Shown here piece by piece: positions 1 to 10,249 of a DNA stretch of 64,000 bases. The stretch comes from Rachicladosporium sp. CCFEE 5018 (taxonomy: Eukaryota > Ascomycota > Dothideomycetes > Cladosporiales > Cladosporiaceae), in the NCBI GenBank assembly GCA_002077045.2, contig KZ111202.1:1-64000 (forward strand), given 5' to 3'. The notes beneath the pieces were generated by a model. The model saw nothing but the letters and a program-made list of their open reading frames with translations, was not told where the DNA came from and searched no databases. Positions within the stretch are counted from its first letter, which is position 1, and the number at the start of each line of letters is the position of its first letter. The position numbers and the translations under genes are program-made.

Positions 1-1559
1 CAGAGCAGGTATGCGGTCGAGGCCTATTCTGGTCATGCTATCTTATGGATCGCTTTGCGGCCACAGGCTCGACCAGACCGTCGCTGATCCCAGACGAGTA
101 TGTGACCATGCAGGTGGACTCATGGCAGCACACGAGCCAAGGTGTGCAGAGCACCAACGGCGTTTTTGCTGGCAGCTCAAACTTGGCGATGCTTGCGAGG
201 ATCACTAAGATACTCGGCGAGACCAATCGATATCTCGCAGCAGGTGGCGTAAAAGGTGATTCGCACTTCCCATGGCATGCACAGTCTACGATCTCGAAGC
301 TTCGTGTGGAGCTGAACATGTGGGCAACGACCACGCAAGACGCTTTTAAGGCACTAGATTCGGCATATGGGCTGCCAGACAGTCCAGCGTTAGTACTGAG
401 CAAGATGGTGTATCATCTGATTTATTGTTTGATCTATCGGCCGTTCCTACCAATGGATCTTGCAGAGCTCACCGGACCTGGTCAGAACCAATCATGGCAG
501 ATCGAGGCGACAAACTTGTGCTTCGTACATGCCAACGCTATCGCGGAGCTGGTCGAGATTGGCAAGAACGCTGTAATACTCGACTGGTCCTCGTTCGTTG
601 GCTATTGTATAGCCACAGCTGGCACTATCCACGTCCATGGCGCGCACTACCTCTCCGCCACAGATGGCAGCTTGGCCGCGCGCAGCGCTGACTACCTCTC
701 GCGTGAGATGGTGCAATTGACCGATCTTCGACTTGTCTGGGCTGGTGTGCAACAGCAGCTTGACACTCTGAAGCTGGTGTACAATAGTCACACGCAGCTT
801 GTGAAGTCTCTCGCAGATAATCCGATGCGCTATGCTCCAGTGTTCCAGATGGAAGACTTTTTTGCCAGATATCCAGAAGTCATGATCGATGGCGCACGTG
901 TCAGTCTCGTTGACGTGGCCGTCCTCCCTGCGTTTCAACAGCACAGCCTCCATGATACTCGGCAACATGCTGGTGATGCTGTGCTCGGATGGCCCGGGTC
1001 TACATCGGACCTCCATCAATCTCAGCTACCCATGAGAATGGATTGGACTGCACATCAAAGACCTATCAAGGACACTCAGCAGTCGAGAAAGCGTCACGTA
1101 GAGCAGCCTGTAGCGGTTGTACCACCCGTCGTAGCTACTAGCGGAAGACCTGCCAATATGGTGCTTGCCGCGCCAGCGCGACAGCTCCAGACGCCTGATC
1201 AGGCATCGTACCATTGGCCTCGGGCCACGATGCCGCAGTATCACAACTCGCCGTATGTTCAGCACAACGTAATGGATAGCGGCCAGGGGCTCCACTTTAC
1301 TCACCACGATGGCATGGCCGTTGCCCAGCCCTCATTGTCATATCAGGTCCCAGATCATGTCAGCCATGGTACTTGGCAGCAAGCGTATTCTGGGAACCAC
1401 CAGACTCCCGGAGACTACAGTATGAGCGCAGATCGCGTGCATGTCGGAGTCGAGGAGGATCCTTTTCTGATGCTTCTCGGGCAGATGGCAGAGCAAGACA
1501 GTATGCAGGATGTCGGACTCAGCGAGCTTGACTCGTTTCTGCATGGTGGCCAGGGCTGA
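1..1559 (+). CDS. qutA: QutA-like quinate-utilisation transcription activator, 3' part
   Basis: This is the C-terminal part of a fungal Zn2Cys6-type transcription factor. The reading frame is open from base 3, so the DNA-binding zinc cluster lies off the left edge. The visible protein begins with FWSCYLMDRF, the signature of the fungal_trans middle homology region. A conserved helical stretch follows, containing YRPFLPMDL, QSWQIEATN and HANAIAELVEIG, which I recognise from quinate activators (QutA/qa-1F). The last third is low-complexity and rich in Gln, His and Pro, and probably carries the activation region. The protein would act in the nucleus to switch on quinate catabolic genes. The convergent neighbour is a QutR-like repressor, which supports the assignment. 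No structural qut gene is in the window. The family is near certain; the specific name rests on motif memory plus the neighbour. Confidence 0.68.
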   Translation, partial: EQVCGRGLFWSCYLMDRFAATGSTRPSLIPDEYVTMQVDSWQHTSQGVQSTNGVFAGSSNLAMLARITKILGETNRYLAAGGVKGDSHFPWHAQSTISKLRVELNMWATTTQDAFKALDSAYGLPDSPALVLSKMVYHLIYCLIYRPFLPMDLAELTGPGQNQSWQIEATNLCFVHANAIAELVEIGKNAVILDWSSFVGYCIATAGTIHVHGAHYLSATDGSLAARSADYLSREMVQLTDLRLVWAGVQQQLDTLKLVYNSHTQLVKSLADNPMRYAPVFQMEDFFARYPEVMIDGARVSLVDVAVLPAFQQHSLHDTRQHAGDAVLGWPGSTSDLHQSQLPMRMDWTAHQRPIKDTQQSRKRHVEQPVAVVPPVVATSGRPANMVLAAPARQLQTPDQASYHWPRATMPQYHNSPYVQHNVMDSGQGLHFTHHDGMAVAQPSLSYQVPDHVSHGTWQQAYSGNHQTPGDYSMSADRVHVGVEEDPFLMLLGQMAEQDSMQDVGLSELDSFLHGGQG

Positions 1560-1573
1560 GCCTCGCCTTAGCA

Positions 1574-3562
1574 TCACAGCACCAGACTGTTGCCAGAGGC
1601 CAATTTGACGAAGTCGAACGGAACGTTCTCGCCTACCAGGAGTCGTAAGGTCTCGACTGCCGTCCACGCGTGAACATCAGCAACACCGTAAGCTGCCCAG
1701 CCGAGCGCTGTAGCTACTGCTACCGGATCTGGTCTCTTCAGGCCGTTGCTGAGATCCAGAAATACTTTGCCGGCACTGTGGGTTGAGCTGCTCGAGCTTG
1801 CTGGATCGTCGCTGCCATTGCGACCATAATACTTGAGCAGCGGTGTCACTAGGGCGCTCTTCTCAGCCGGCAGTGCGGATACAATCACGAAGGGCGGCGT
1901 AACGCGCTTCAGATCATCAAGCCCACTGAAGTACTGCATATGAGACGCAGCAGAAGACCTTGCCTTGAATCCAATCGTATATATTGTTTCAACGTTCAGG
2001 CTCCGCAGCGCGAAGATGGCAGCGGCAGCGTAACTCTCCTCACTGGCGAGCAAGATGGCGGGGCGGCCGCCGTAGGCTGAGGGCACAAAGTCCCGCGTGA
2101 GTGTGGCTCGAATGCCTTTCCAAGTGGCGTTGTCTGCCGTACACGTTGCGGCTGCGCCTTTACTGCTACGTGCAACAATGGTGTCGACGTGGCCAATAGC
2201 CGTAGCAGCTTCAGACATACCCATGCTCTCTCTCAGCTCTACTGTGGGCAGCGGCGGGCACATTACAGCACCACCAAAGTTTGCCTTGCTGATCATACGG
2301 GAAATGGCATCTGCTGAAGACCGGCTGGCAGACACGATCTGATGCGGCAGACTCAGCTCGTTGAGACACTTTTCAAAGAATGTGGCCAATCCAGTCGTGC
2401 GTACGTCCCCCATCACAAGGAGTTCGAGGCTCGGCAGTTGACTCATCGAGTGCAGTCTCTCGTTGATTTCGGCCGCGCTCAGTTGGCCTGGCGCGGCGAT
2501 GATTGGTAGCAGTGGGTGCGTTATGGGCGTGAAGACCTTGTTGAGCGTACGAGACAGCTGTCCAATGGGTCCCATGTTCAACCCAGACAGGGGTGGATGC
2601 GTGTACGCAGATTGTATGCCTGATCGAAAGGTCTCAAGATCGTAATTTTGCTCCATCTTCGTTATCAATGCGATCATTTTCACCACGTCACCATACACTG
2701 CTCCTTGCCGAAAGAGCTCCTGCGCCTCCTCTGAAGTCCATTTGAAGGTGCCGGAGAAATCGTGGAACGCCGAGATGATCTTGCTATGGCCTTTCACTTG
2801 TGACAGTCTTTGTCGAATATCTTGTGGCAGCCAGAGCTCGACATCAAGGTACTCGCAACCCCATTGCAAGGCTTTGCGAAGGTAATGGTACGATAGCGAA
2901 GGATCGTCCATTGGAAATCTTCCATTCTCGTTCGTGCATCTTATTGTGAAGATGATGGGCAGTTCCGTCCTTTGCCTCAAGACCATCACTTGCTCGCCAA
3001 CGTACTTCAGACTCGGCACTCTTGGTCGGCTGTCCAGATTTCTTTGACCGGGCTCTGCAAGCAGATCCACACGCAGCTCGACCGAGTCCGCTCCGACTGA
3101 CAGAATATCCAAATTTGGTAGTGCTGAGCGTATGTCGGGGAATGTCGTGCTCAGCAGCGTCGTTCGTGTTTTGCCTTTGAGGTCATCATGAGGCTTGATC
3201 TGACCCAGCACGAAGCCTAGGAACCGCGCAAGATCACGTTGCAAGAAGGGCGATCGAGTGTAAAGATACTCATAGTCGCAATGCTCGGTCAGAGCCTCGT
3301 CCCGCTGATCGCCCACATCTAGACAGTGCGTCGTAATGATGCTACGTCTTCCCTCTCTTAGCAACCCAGGCTCCAAGAGGAGGGCATTGCAGATCCCGAT
3401 TACGCATGCATCGACATGGCTGCCCAAAGCCTCGATCGCCTCGATGCACACGTAAGGCTCGCCAAGCACATCTCCCGCGATCTGTAGGATGTCTTCTTGT
3501 TCAGCGTCAAATAAGAGTAGCAACCGTGGGGGATCCGGGTTGATAATCTCGTCGATTCGCAT
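1574..3562 (-). CDS. qutR: QutR-like quinate repressor (AROM C-terminal-like)
   Basis: The 662-residue frame resembles the C-terminal half of the pentafunctional AROM protein. It has a worn shikimate-kinase-like remnant (about 1-120), a type I dehydroquinase-like domain (about 130-350) and a shikimate-dehydrogenase-like domain (about 350-662). In the dehydroquinase part the ELRVD strand, His267 (FHDF) and Lys295 (GDVVK) remain. In the dehydrogenase part the usual PHK catalytic lysine position reads CPPLP (435-439), and the NTDW motif with the catalytic Asp reads NATW (478-481). The domain therefore looks catalytically dead, as expected for a repressor that senses quinate-pathway metabolites and acts on the QutA-type activator. 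No Walker A loop is present. The annotated ATG at 3562 directly follows a TTTAG, so a spliced 5' exon starting at ATG 3647 is possible. Typical QutR proteins are longer at the N-terminus. Confidence 0.78.
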   Translation of the reverse strand: MRIDEIINPDPPRLLLLFDAEQEDILQIAGDVLGEPYVCIEAIEALGSHVDACVIGICNALLLEPGLLREGRRSIITTHCLDVGDQRDEALTEHCDYEYLYTRSPFLQRDLARFLGFVLGQIKPHDDLKGKTRTTLLSTTFPDIRSALPNLDILSVGADSVELRVDLLAEPGQRNLDSRPRVPSLKYVGEQVMVLRQRTELPIIFTIRCTNENGRFPMDDPSLSYHYLRKALQWGCEYLDVELWLPQDIRQRLSQVKGHSKIISAFHDFSGTFKWTSEEAQELFRQGAVYGDVVKMIALITKMEQNYDLETFRSGIQSAYTHPPLSGLNMGPIGQLSRTLNKVFTPITHPLLPIIAAPGQLSAAEINERLHSMSQLPSLELLVMGDVRTTGLATFFEKCLNELSLPHQIVSASRSSADAISRMISKANFGGAVMCPPLPTVELRESMGMSEAATAIGHVDTIVARSSKGAAATCTADNATWKGIRATLTRDFVPSAYGGRPAILLASEESYAAAAIFALRSLNVETIYTIGFKARSSAASHMQYFSGLDDLKRVTPPFVIVSALPAEKSALVTPLLKYYGRNGSDDPASSSSSTHSAGKVFLDLSNGLKRPDPVAVATALGWAAYGVADVHAWTAVETLRLLVGENVPFDFVKLASGNSLVL

Positions 3563-3647
3563 CGTCCTCTAAACCGTCCTGGAAGGGGTCCGATAAGGTA
3601 CTAGATCTGGGAGAAGGTCCGGCTGCACGGTCGGTGTCGATATTCAT

Positions 3648-4418
3648 CGCACTGAGACTGAACGAGATCCTGTCTTCGGCCGTGGCGCACGCCGGAGTCT
3701 ACAAGTGAGTTCGATCTACTAGCTCACTTGCTTCCCGTGTAACAAAGCTCTCAGTGTGGTCCAGAGCAGAGACCTTCAGTTGCCGCGCCACGCCAGGCAC
3801 AATGTGACTTTCGGGACTTCAAAGGTTAAGAAAGGAATACTGAACGTTACTGGAACCTCCAGTGATGGTGGAGCCTACGCCGCCGTAGTCGGGATGGGAT
3901 TCCATCACTGACTACATCCTTTGCGCAAGCGTATACCGCGTTGGGTCGTTGATCAAGATACAATGATCCAATGACAGCAAATGCAAATGCGCTGACTTTA
4001 ACCGGAACTCGGAAACGTGGGCGCCCAAGGTGGGCTCATGCAGGCTCACTGCTATATGCGCAGATCATCCGCCAATTGATGGAGACTTTGCCAGGAGTAT
4101 GCATATCTGCGTCGCATTATCGTCGGCGATCGTTGCCGTGATGCAGTGTAAATTGGTAGAGATACGCCACGATCTACGTGTGCTGTTTGTGCGATGGAAG
4201 TCTGATGCTTGGCATGATCTGAAACGGCACTTTGGCTTCCTCGCTGAAACGCATCTGCTGGAGCTTATTCGTGTCACCACCAGTGATCATCTGTACCAAT
4301 GCCTACAAACGCAATGCCAACAAGGGTATCTATTCACTTCCCAATGTACGCCAGCAGTCCCATATGCTAGTAGAAAGCAGTCTCTGAGTTGTAGAGCCCA
4401 TGCGTCCTCATGCGTCCA
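3648..4418. other. Intergenic, no gene seen
   Basis: This stretch lies upstream of the QutR-like gene and downstream of the Ser-rich gene, both on the minus strand, so it should hold the repressor's promoter and the neighbour's 3' UTR. The longest frame in it (140 codons on the plus strand from 4030) looks like random sequence and overlaps the neighbour's 3' end. I see no tRNA or repeat. Confidence 0.5.
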
Positions 4419-5746
4419 TCAATACACCACCTTCTCCAGGGCTTCTCGATGACTGTCATCGTCCTCAATGGTCTCGCGTTGCCAGTCACTGCTCCGACGA
4501 CTCAAAGCACCACTAGTGCTCGCATGCCGAATCAGTGGGCTAGCAAGCGGGCTGCCAATGCTACCTGGTATGCTGTCGTTCCTACCATGGCCCAGCGCAC
4601 CCGATCTCACGCTCCCCTCGTAGTTCCTCAGCGAAGCCACGTCAGCATTTCGAGCTTCATGCATACTGCGCGCATCAGTCATACTCTTCGCGTCATACTG
4701 CGAGCGCGAGTCGAGATTGTTGATGCTGCGCAGCGATTTGCCGTCGCTAAGGTCCTTATTGCGTTGATAATAGCTGTTCCTCTTACTGGCGATAGCAGGA
4801 GCTGCAACACCTTGGCTGCTGTAGACACTAGCTCGTTCGGCGGACGCGATGCCGCCGATTGATGGCCGTGATGAAAACAAACCACCACTGGGTGAACTTG
4901 CATCTGCTGTGCCAGAAAGAACGCTGAGCGGAAGTGATTCGCGGCTGTTGCCCCAGAGTGAGTTTGGTGCAAGTGCGCGCATTGACGCGTTCGACTCCAT
5001 ACTGCGTCTCCGGCGTTTCGAGGAAGATGCAAGCGTCATAATGCTTGCATCGTCCGTGAGAACAGTGCTGTTGCTGTCGCCGGTGGGCCGATTATCCGCT
5101 GTGAGATGACGCGGAATTGCCGAGAACTGCGTGAGGTGAGATGGCGCAGGCGAAACAGGATACTGATGGCTAAACATGACCGGCCCGCCTGAGCCATGCG
5201 AAGGCGCGCTTGCTGCATTCTGTAGTGTGTTTGCTGGCGACATCGATTGAATAGTCGTGAGCGTTGTCGTCAACGACCGCTCACTCTGGTTCGGCGAGCT
5301 GAACGTGCTGTTATTGCCGGCATCCGTACTGCTTACTGCGCCACCTCCTGTTGTGCTCGTGTAGGCTCTGCTGTGTACAGTATCTGGGTTGGTAGCTACA
5401 GTAGGCGCTGCGCTCCTCCCGTCCTTGTCGGGTAGATGACCCGAGAGCATGCTACCATTCTCGGTGTGGCCGTTCGATGCCGGCGTAACAATAGATAGCT
5501 GCCCATCATGGCTACTGCGTGGTGAATGTTGACGGACGAACCCAGATTCGGGGTACGGGTTGTTGCCGACACCGTTCTTGCTTCCCTTCTTCGCCTTTTT
5601 CGAATTCGTGAAGCGCTTCACCCAGGCGGCGAATGGTCTGTGTTTGGTCGGCCTCTCTGCTGAGCGTCGGTCAGCTATCGTCGAACCTCCGCTACGTGGC
5701 TTCGGAACTTACCCGCAGGCCGCGTCGTTGTCTCCGTAGTGGCCAT
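4419..5746 (-). CDS. Ser-rich conserved fungal protein, function unknown
   Basis: Two exons: 5746-5713 and 5659-4419. The intron 5712-5660 has GTAAGT at its donor, CTGAC as branch site and CTCAG as acceptor; a second acceptor three bases downstream would only drop one residue. Splicing restores an ATG and the N-terminal block RPTKHRPFAAWVKRFTN, which fits filamentous-fungal homologues I remember. The product is about 412 residues, highly hydrophilic and Ser/Asn/Gly-rich. It has a basic patch (SSKRRRRSMESNAS) and a conserved-looking segment ALAPNSLWGNSRESLPL. I see no membrane segment, signal peptide or catalytic motif. Many Ser residues lie in basic or Pro contexts, so heavy phosphorylation is plausible. 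It is divergent from MLH3. I do not assign a function. Confidence 0.75.
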
Positions 5747-6169
5747 GACCGGCGCGATCCTTACTCTCGTGCCTCCACTTATAGCGATAGGTATTGATGG
5801 GCGCTATACAGCGTACTCTGTAGATGGAAGTGCGGTCTTGCCAGTGCAGTCGATTGCTCAATGCGCAGGTATGGCTCGGACTTAACGGTATGCAGGAGAA
5901 GGGCGGGAGGTAACGAAGGCAGGGCGATGCTTGCTTGCCCTGTGACGCGCCTGCGGCTCCGGCCCGCGTTCGGTACCGTCTGGGGAACATACGCCTTGGT
6001 AAATCTACTTTCAGATCATGTTCATGACATTACCTCCCTTGCATATACACTCTCTTTACGCAATATATGGCGATCTGTGGGGTCGACAGATGGACGAGAA
6101 ACTATAATGTCCATGTTGTCTGCAGCAGCTTATCCTGGGGTGAACCCGACCCCCTGAAGCGACGCGCAC
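5747..6169. promoter_or_regulatory. Divergent promoter between the Ser-rich gene and MLH3
   Basis: These 423 bases separate the start codons of two divergent genes, so both promoters must lie here. Two ACGCGC cores are visible, at 5945-5950 and 6162-6167, the second just before the MLH3 ATG. They resemble the MluI cell-cycle box bound by MBF in yeasts, which often controls DNA-repair genes. With only two short matches this is suggestive, not proof. Confidence 0.4.
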
Positions 6170-9100
6170 ATGGACGAACAGAGCACTAGTAAACGCCACA
6201 CGGTACTACCACGCATTCAACTACTCCCCATCTCCACAAGGGCTCAAGTCCAATCCTCGAAGACTATCACCAGTATCCACGATGTTGTGATTGGTCTCGT
6301 CTGCAACAGTCTCGACGCCAATGCAAGCAGAATCGATATCTCGGTCAGCCTACCACGCAGCGCTTGTTCCGTGAGCGATGACGGCTACGGCGTACCATCA
6401 CGCGAATTCCTCGCTGATGGCGGGCTCTGTCGAATGTACTGTACCTCACGAGTCGAGGATGATGCCGTCGAAGCGGTACATGGGCGTAGCGGCACATTCC
6501 TGGCGTCCCTGTCCAGTCTCGCTTATTTGAGCATCAATTCCCGCTGTGTCACTGAGGACCTAGGTGCGAATATGACCATACATCAAGGTAAGAGGTTGGT
6601 AAGCCAGATCGGTGCAGGAGGCCACGATGCGCCGTGTTTTGGTATCAGCACTCATGGTACTGAAGTAGTTGTGAAAGACATTTTCGGCAATATGCCGGTG
6701 AGGCTAAAACAGCGTACGCTATCTCACGATGTCGGCCGAACACATGACCTCAAAACCTGGACGAATATAAAGCACAATCTCGTCGCATTGCTGGTTGCTT
6801 GGAGAAGCCCATGCATCATCAAACCTCGTGATGCAGAGGAGGCCAGCAGAACAGTGACGCTCTCAACAAGCCACCACACAGTTTCTGCAGTACTTACGGA
6901 GAAGGGTCTAAATCGGTTGGATGGCATCGGTGCTCGGTTCGACGTGCGAGACGCACTGTCAGTCATGTTCCAGGCTGGGCTTGCAGAGCACAGTACCCGC
7001 GCGAAGTGGATCCCGGTATCTGCATCAACACTGCGGATTGCAGTGCGTGGAATGATATGCACTGAGCCTGCGGCCTCGAAAACATGTCAATTCGTAAGTA
7101 TTGGTCCCCGACCGTGTAACGCGACAGGCGGCGATTGCGAGTTGTACGACTGCATCAACAAGATCTTCGAGAACAGCAGCTTCGGTTTTGTCGAAGACGA
7201 ACAGGGGATCCCGGACGAAGCTGATTTGTTGCGCCGTCAACGTGATCGACGTTTCAAGTTGGATGGCCATACGCTCAAGTCGACGCGTGGCACCAGAGGC
7301 GTTGATCGCTGGCCCATGTTCGTACTGCAAATACGGCGTAGCGAAGCAGACCCAGGCCCGCTGCAGGCCACCGCAGGTACCGAGAGCGAGCTGAGACTCA
7401 TTCTCGACGTGCTTGATGCAATGGTGCGACAGTGGCTCACAGCGCAAGGGTATAGACCGCGTAACAAACGACGGCGGGCGAACGACCCGAGAAAGAGTCA
7501 CTCGTTGCAGCAGCAGCGCATTGTGGATCAAAGCCTGCCCGACATCGATATACGTGATGACGTGTGGCCTGTTAGCGATATGTTAGGGAGTATTAGACCG
7601 AGCACTGCAGACTCTCTGAGTCGCATCAAATCCGGAAGACGAAGCTTGCTCGCTGTGTGGGAGAGTCGCAAGCCAAGGACGGCTCCAGAAGGGCAGATAG
7701 GCTCGACAACGAAGCACGCCCGATATGCCGACGGCCTAAAACCTCGACCGTTGGGTTCGTTGCATACTAGTCGATCAGCTTCACACCGACCACGGCCGGA
7801 CAAGGCGGTGCAAACACTTATCGTCGAAGATGACACCCTCTCCAGTGACCACTTCGGTGGCATCAATGACTCTGACATGATCGCAGCAGTTGCTCATTCT
7901 GATCCCGATTGTTCTCCGAGGGCGACTGACTCCGGCCAGACGTGCGATGATCACACTACTGCCTGGACTGACCCACGCACTGGGCAAGCTTTCACCATCA
8001 ACACACGGACTGGCATCGTACTGCCCATATGTCTTGCTGATGTGGCTGGACAACCCCATCTACCAGGATCAGTACGTGCAAGACAATCTGCAGGTATCAA
8101 TACAGCGACAACATCCGCTGGTAGACCCCTAACCTTAGCACGTCGAGGCGACCCAATCCGGAGTGTGATACACAAACAAAAAAGTCACTTGCTAGACTGG
8201 AAGAATCCTGTTTTCGCGAAGCCTACCGAATGTCAGATACCCGTCACGCTGGTCAGGTTGCCTGGCGAAGACACAGGTGGCATTCTCTGCGCTCATTCCT
8301 ATCATGATGTGCAGACGGCTTTCACCCCGGACGCGGACAGGGCAAGTACGATTACGAAGTCTGCTCTTCGCAGTGCTGTAGTCGTACAGCAAGTCGATCG
8401 CAAGTATATCCTTGCTAGCTTGACATGCAGAGATGATACTAAAGGCGATGCGACCAAGGTGCTGGTTATCATTGATCAGCACGCTGCTTCCGAACGTGTA
8501 ATGCTCGAGGCCTTACTGGCCGATCTCTGTACGCCAGCCGATCTCGAAATCAGCGCCCTACGTGGTCACTCGGCCAGTGCTCGCAGGCCAGGCGTCGCAA
8601 GCACTGCACTCGCGCAGCCGATCGCGTTCGATGTCTCTACCAGGGAGCTTGATTTGTTCGCGCTGCATGAGCAGCACTTCGCTCGCTGGGGCATCCTTTT
8701 CGATCTTCATCGCCAGACGGAGATTCCAGGCGCACCCCAAAATCGCCAAGCCCAAGTTCAGCCTACGATACGTGTGCTCGCGCTGCCAGCTGTCATCATT
8801 GAGCGTTGCAGGCTATTCCCGAAGCTGCTGATCGAACTTCTACGCCGCGAGATTTGGACGCTCGCGGACAGATCTCAGCGACCCCGACCAGCCAGGGCGG
8901 AAGACTCAGTTGACGTGAACACTGCCGGGGAGGGGGATGACCATCGCTGGTTGCGGAAGATCGGATCTTGTCCCAAAGGCTTGCTCGAGATGCTGAATTC
9001 TCGTGCCTGTCGGTCTGCGATCATGTTCAACGATGTGCTTACAATGCCAGAGTGTCGAGAATTGCTGGACAAGCTAGGACGTTGCGCATTCCCTTTCATG

Positions 9101-9283
9101 TGTGCCCACGGGAGAGTCAGTGTGGCGCCCCTGGTCGATACGAAGGACGTTCTCGTGCTCATGGCTGGATCTGACATTAGACAATCTGCACTTACTAGGA
9201 CTACAGCCGCGAAGCCAGAGTCACCATTCGTCCAGGCGTACACCCGATGGACCAGATTTCCGTCGATTGGGGAGGACAGCTAG
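6170..9283 (+). CDS. MLH3: DNA mismatch-repair/meiotic recombination protein MLH3
   Basis: A single 1037-codon exon encodes a MutL homologue. The N-terminal GHKL ATPase region contains CNSLDANAS (45-53), DDGYG (70-74) and GRSGTFLAS (105-113). A long variable linker follows. The C-terminal domain has the endonuclease signature DQHAASERVMLE (from Asp769), then ACRSAIMFND and FPFMCAHGR near the end, as in MLH3 and PMS2-type subunits. MLH3 pairs with MLH1 to form MutL-gamma, a nicking endonuclease in mismatch repair and in resolving meiotic crossovers. The motif I residue that is Glu in most MutL ATPases (ELVxNSLDA) is Gly42 here, and the usual GFRGEAL lid is GRSGTFL. ATP hydrolysis by this subunit may be weakened, or this may be usual for filamentous-fungal MLH3. 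Length and endonuclease motif favour MLH3 over PMS1. Confidence 0.88.
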   Translation: MDEQSTSKRHTVLPRIQLLPISTRAQVQSSKTITSIHDVVIGLVCNSLDANASRIDISVSLPRSACSVSDDGYGVPSREFLADGGLCRMYCTSRVEDDAVEAVHGRSGTFLASLSSLAYLSINSRCVTEDLGANMTIHQGKRLVSQIGAGGHDAPCFGISTHGTEVVVKDIFGNMPVRLKQRTLSHDVGRTHDLKTWTNIKHNLVALLVAWRSPCIIKPRDAEEASRTVTLSTSHHTVSAVLTEKGLNRLDGIGARFDVRDALSVMFQAGLAEHSTRAKWIPVSASTLRIAVRGMICTEPAASKTCQFVSIGPRPCNATGGDCELYDCINKIFENSSFGFVEDEQGIPDEADLLRRQRDRRFKLDGHTLKSTRGTRGVDRWPMFVLQIRRSEADPGPLQATAGTESELRLILDVLDAMVRQWLTAQGYRPRNKRRRANDPRKSHSLQQQRIVDQSLPDIDIRDDVWPVSDMLGSIRPSTADSLSRIKSGRRSLLAVWESRKPRTAPEGQIGSTTKHARYADGLKPRPLGSLHTSRSASHRPRPDKAVQTLIVEDDTLSSDHFGGINDSDMIAAVAHSDPDCSPRATDSGQTCDDHTTAWTDPRTGQAFTINTRTGIVLPICLADVAGQPHLPGSVRARQSAGINTATTSAGRPLTLARRGDPIRSVIHKQKSHLLDWKNPVFAKPTECQIPVTLVRLPGEDTGGILCAHSYHDVQTAFTPDADRASTITKSALRSAVVVQQVDRKYILASLTCRDDTKGDATKVLVIIDQHAASERVMLEALLADLCTPADLEISALRGHSASARRPGVASTALAQPIAFDVSTRELDLFALHEQHFARWGILFDLHRQTEIPGAPQNRQAQVQPTIRVLALPAVIIERCRLFPKLLIELLRREIWTLADRSQRPRPARAEDSVDVNTAGEGDDHRWLRKIGSCPKGLLEMLNSRACRSAIMFNDVLTMPECRELLDKLGRCAFPFMCAHGRVSVAPLVDTKDVLVLMAGSDIRQSALTRTTAAKPESPFVQAYTRWTRFPSIGEDS

Positions 9284-9502
9284 CAAACCACATTCACTAC
9301 TCCTTTGTCTCTCGCAGCGAGTACTATATCAATGATTGTCTAAGTGGTGAATGCACGCCGGGTACTAGGTCCACGATATTGTCATTGAAGGTTGAAGGTC
9401 ACGCTGCCCACCATAGCAGATGCACTGCCTTCTCATTGATATCTTTTCCAATCAGCAACATCATCCGCTCCGTTCGAACAAGTACCTCGCACTACCTCCT
9501 CA

Positions 9503-10249
9503 ATGACAACGAAGATCGACCTACATCCGTTGTACGGGATAATTGCAACCCCGAGGAGCTATCTAATCGGCATTCGGTGTCTAATCGCCACCCACCACGC
9601 CCAGATGCTGGCTTCTCGAATCACACTAAAGGACTTTCCTCACGAGCTCGTGAATGTAGTCGCAGACAACATTGCTGATCTAGTAGGGTCGCAGATACGC
9701 TCACTTTGTGACGCCTCCACGGACTGGGAGGGGAGGCTGGAGAAGTTCGGCATCACTGCGATGTTGGCAGCAAGAGGCAGAACACCTGCGGAGAAAGCTG
9801 CTATGAATCAGCTGGTAAGACAACTTGCTGTACTAGGTGAAGGATTCTGACTGACAATCTATTTCGCGTAGGAGGGGTTGAATGTTGCGGTCATTCCCAT
9901 CCCCATCTCGAGACCTGGCGCCAGAGCGGCACACTGGGTGCATCTCAGTGCTGCAGATGTTCGCCCACGACTGTATACTAACGACCCGAGCACACGCAAA
10001 ATCGCAGGCCCCAGCATGAGTGTCACCATACAACAGCCGACATCCACGAGCTGGGCTTCCGAGATCCGTACGCAATGCCGTCTAGATAGCGGAACACGCT
10101 CCCTGCGTGATAGATTGGATTTTCATCCACGGAAACTCGCGGTGGACAGCATACTTTTCGATCGGCCATGGCAGACACCCGCAATATTCGATAGGCTGCT
10201 GCAACTCGATGGACTGGACGAAGCGATCAAGGCGTGGAGAAGTTCGTGA
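9503..10249 (+). CDS. Orphan tandem paralogue A, 3' end frameshifted
   Basis: Two exons: 9503-9814 and 9872-10249. The intron 9815-9871 (GTAAGA donor, CTGAC branch, CGTAG acceptor) sits at the same place and phase as in the next gene, its paralogue. The product is 229 residues. I do not recognise the family. Shared blocks with copy B are LHPLYGII, SYLIGIR, ATxHAxxLxSR, an ISRPG segment, HWxHxSAAxVRP and QLDGLDEAIKAW. There is no signal peptide or membrane segment. Compared with copy B it lacks 16 bases near 10233, between two GTGTGG repeats, which shifts frame so that translation stops after KAWRSS. The old tail can still be read in another frame to 10344. It may be a functional short form or an early pseudogene. 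Confidence 0.6.
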
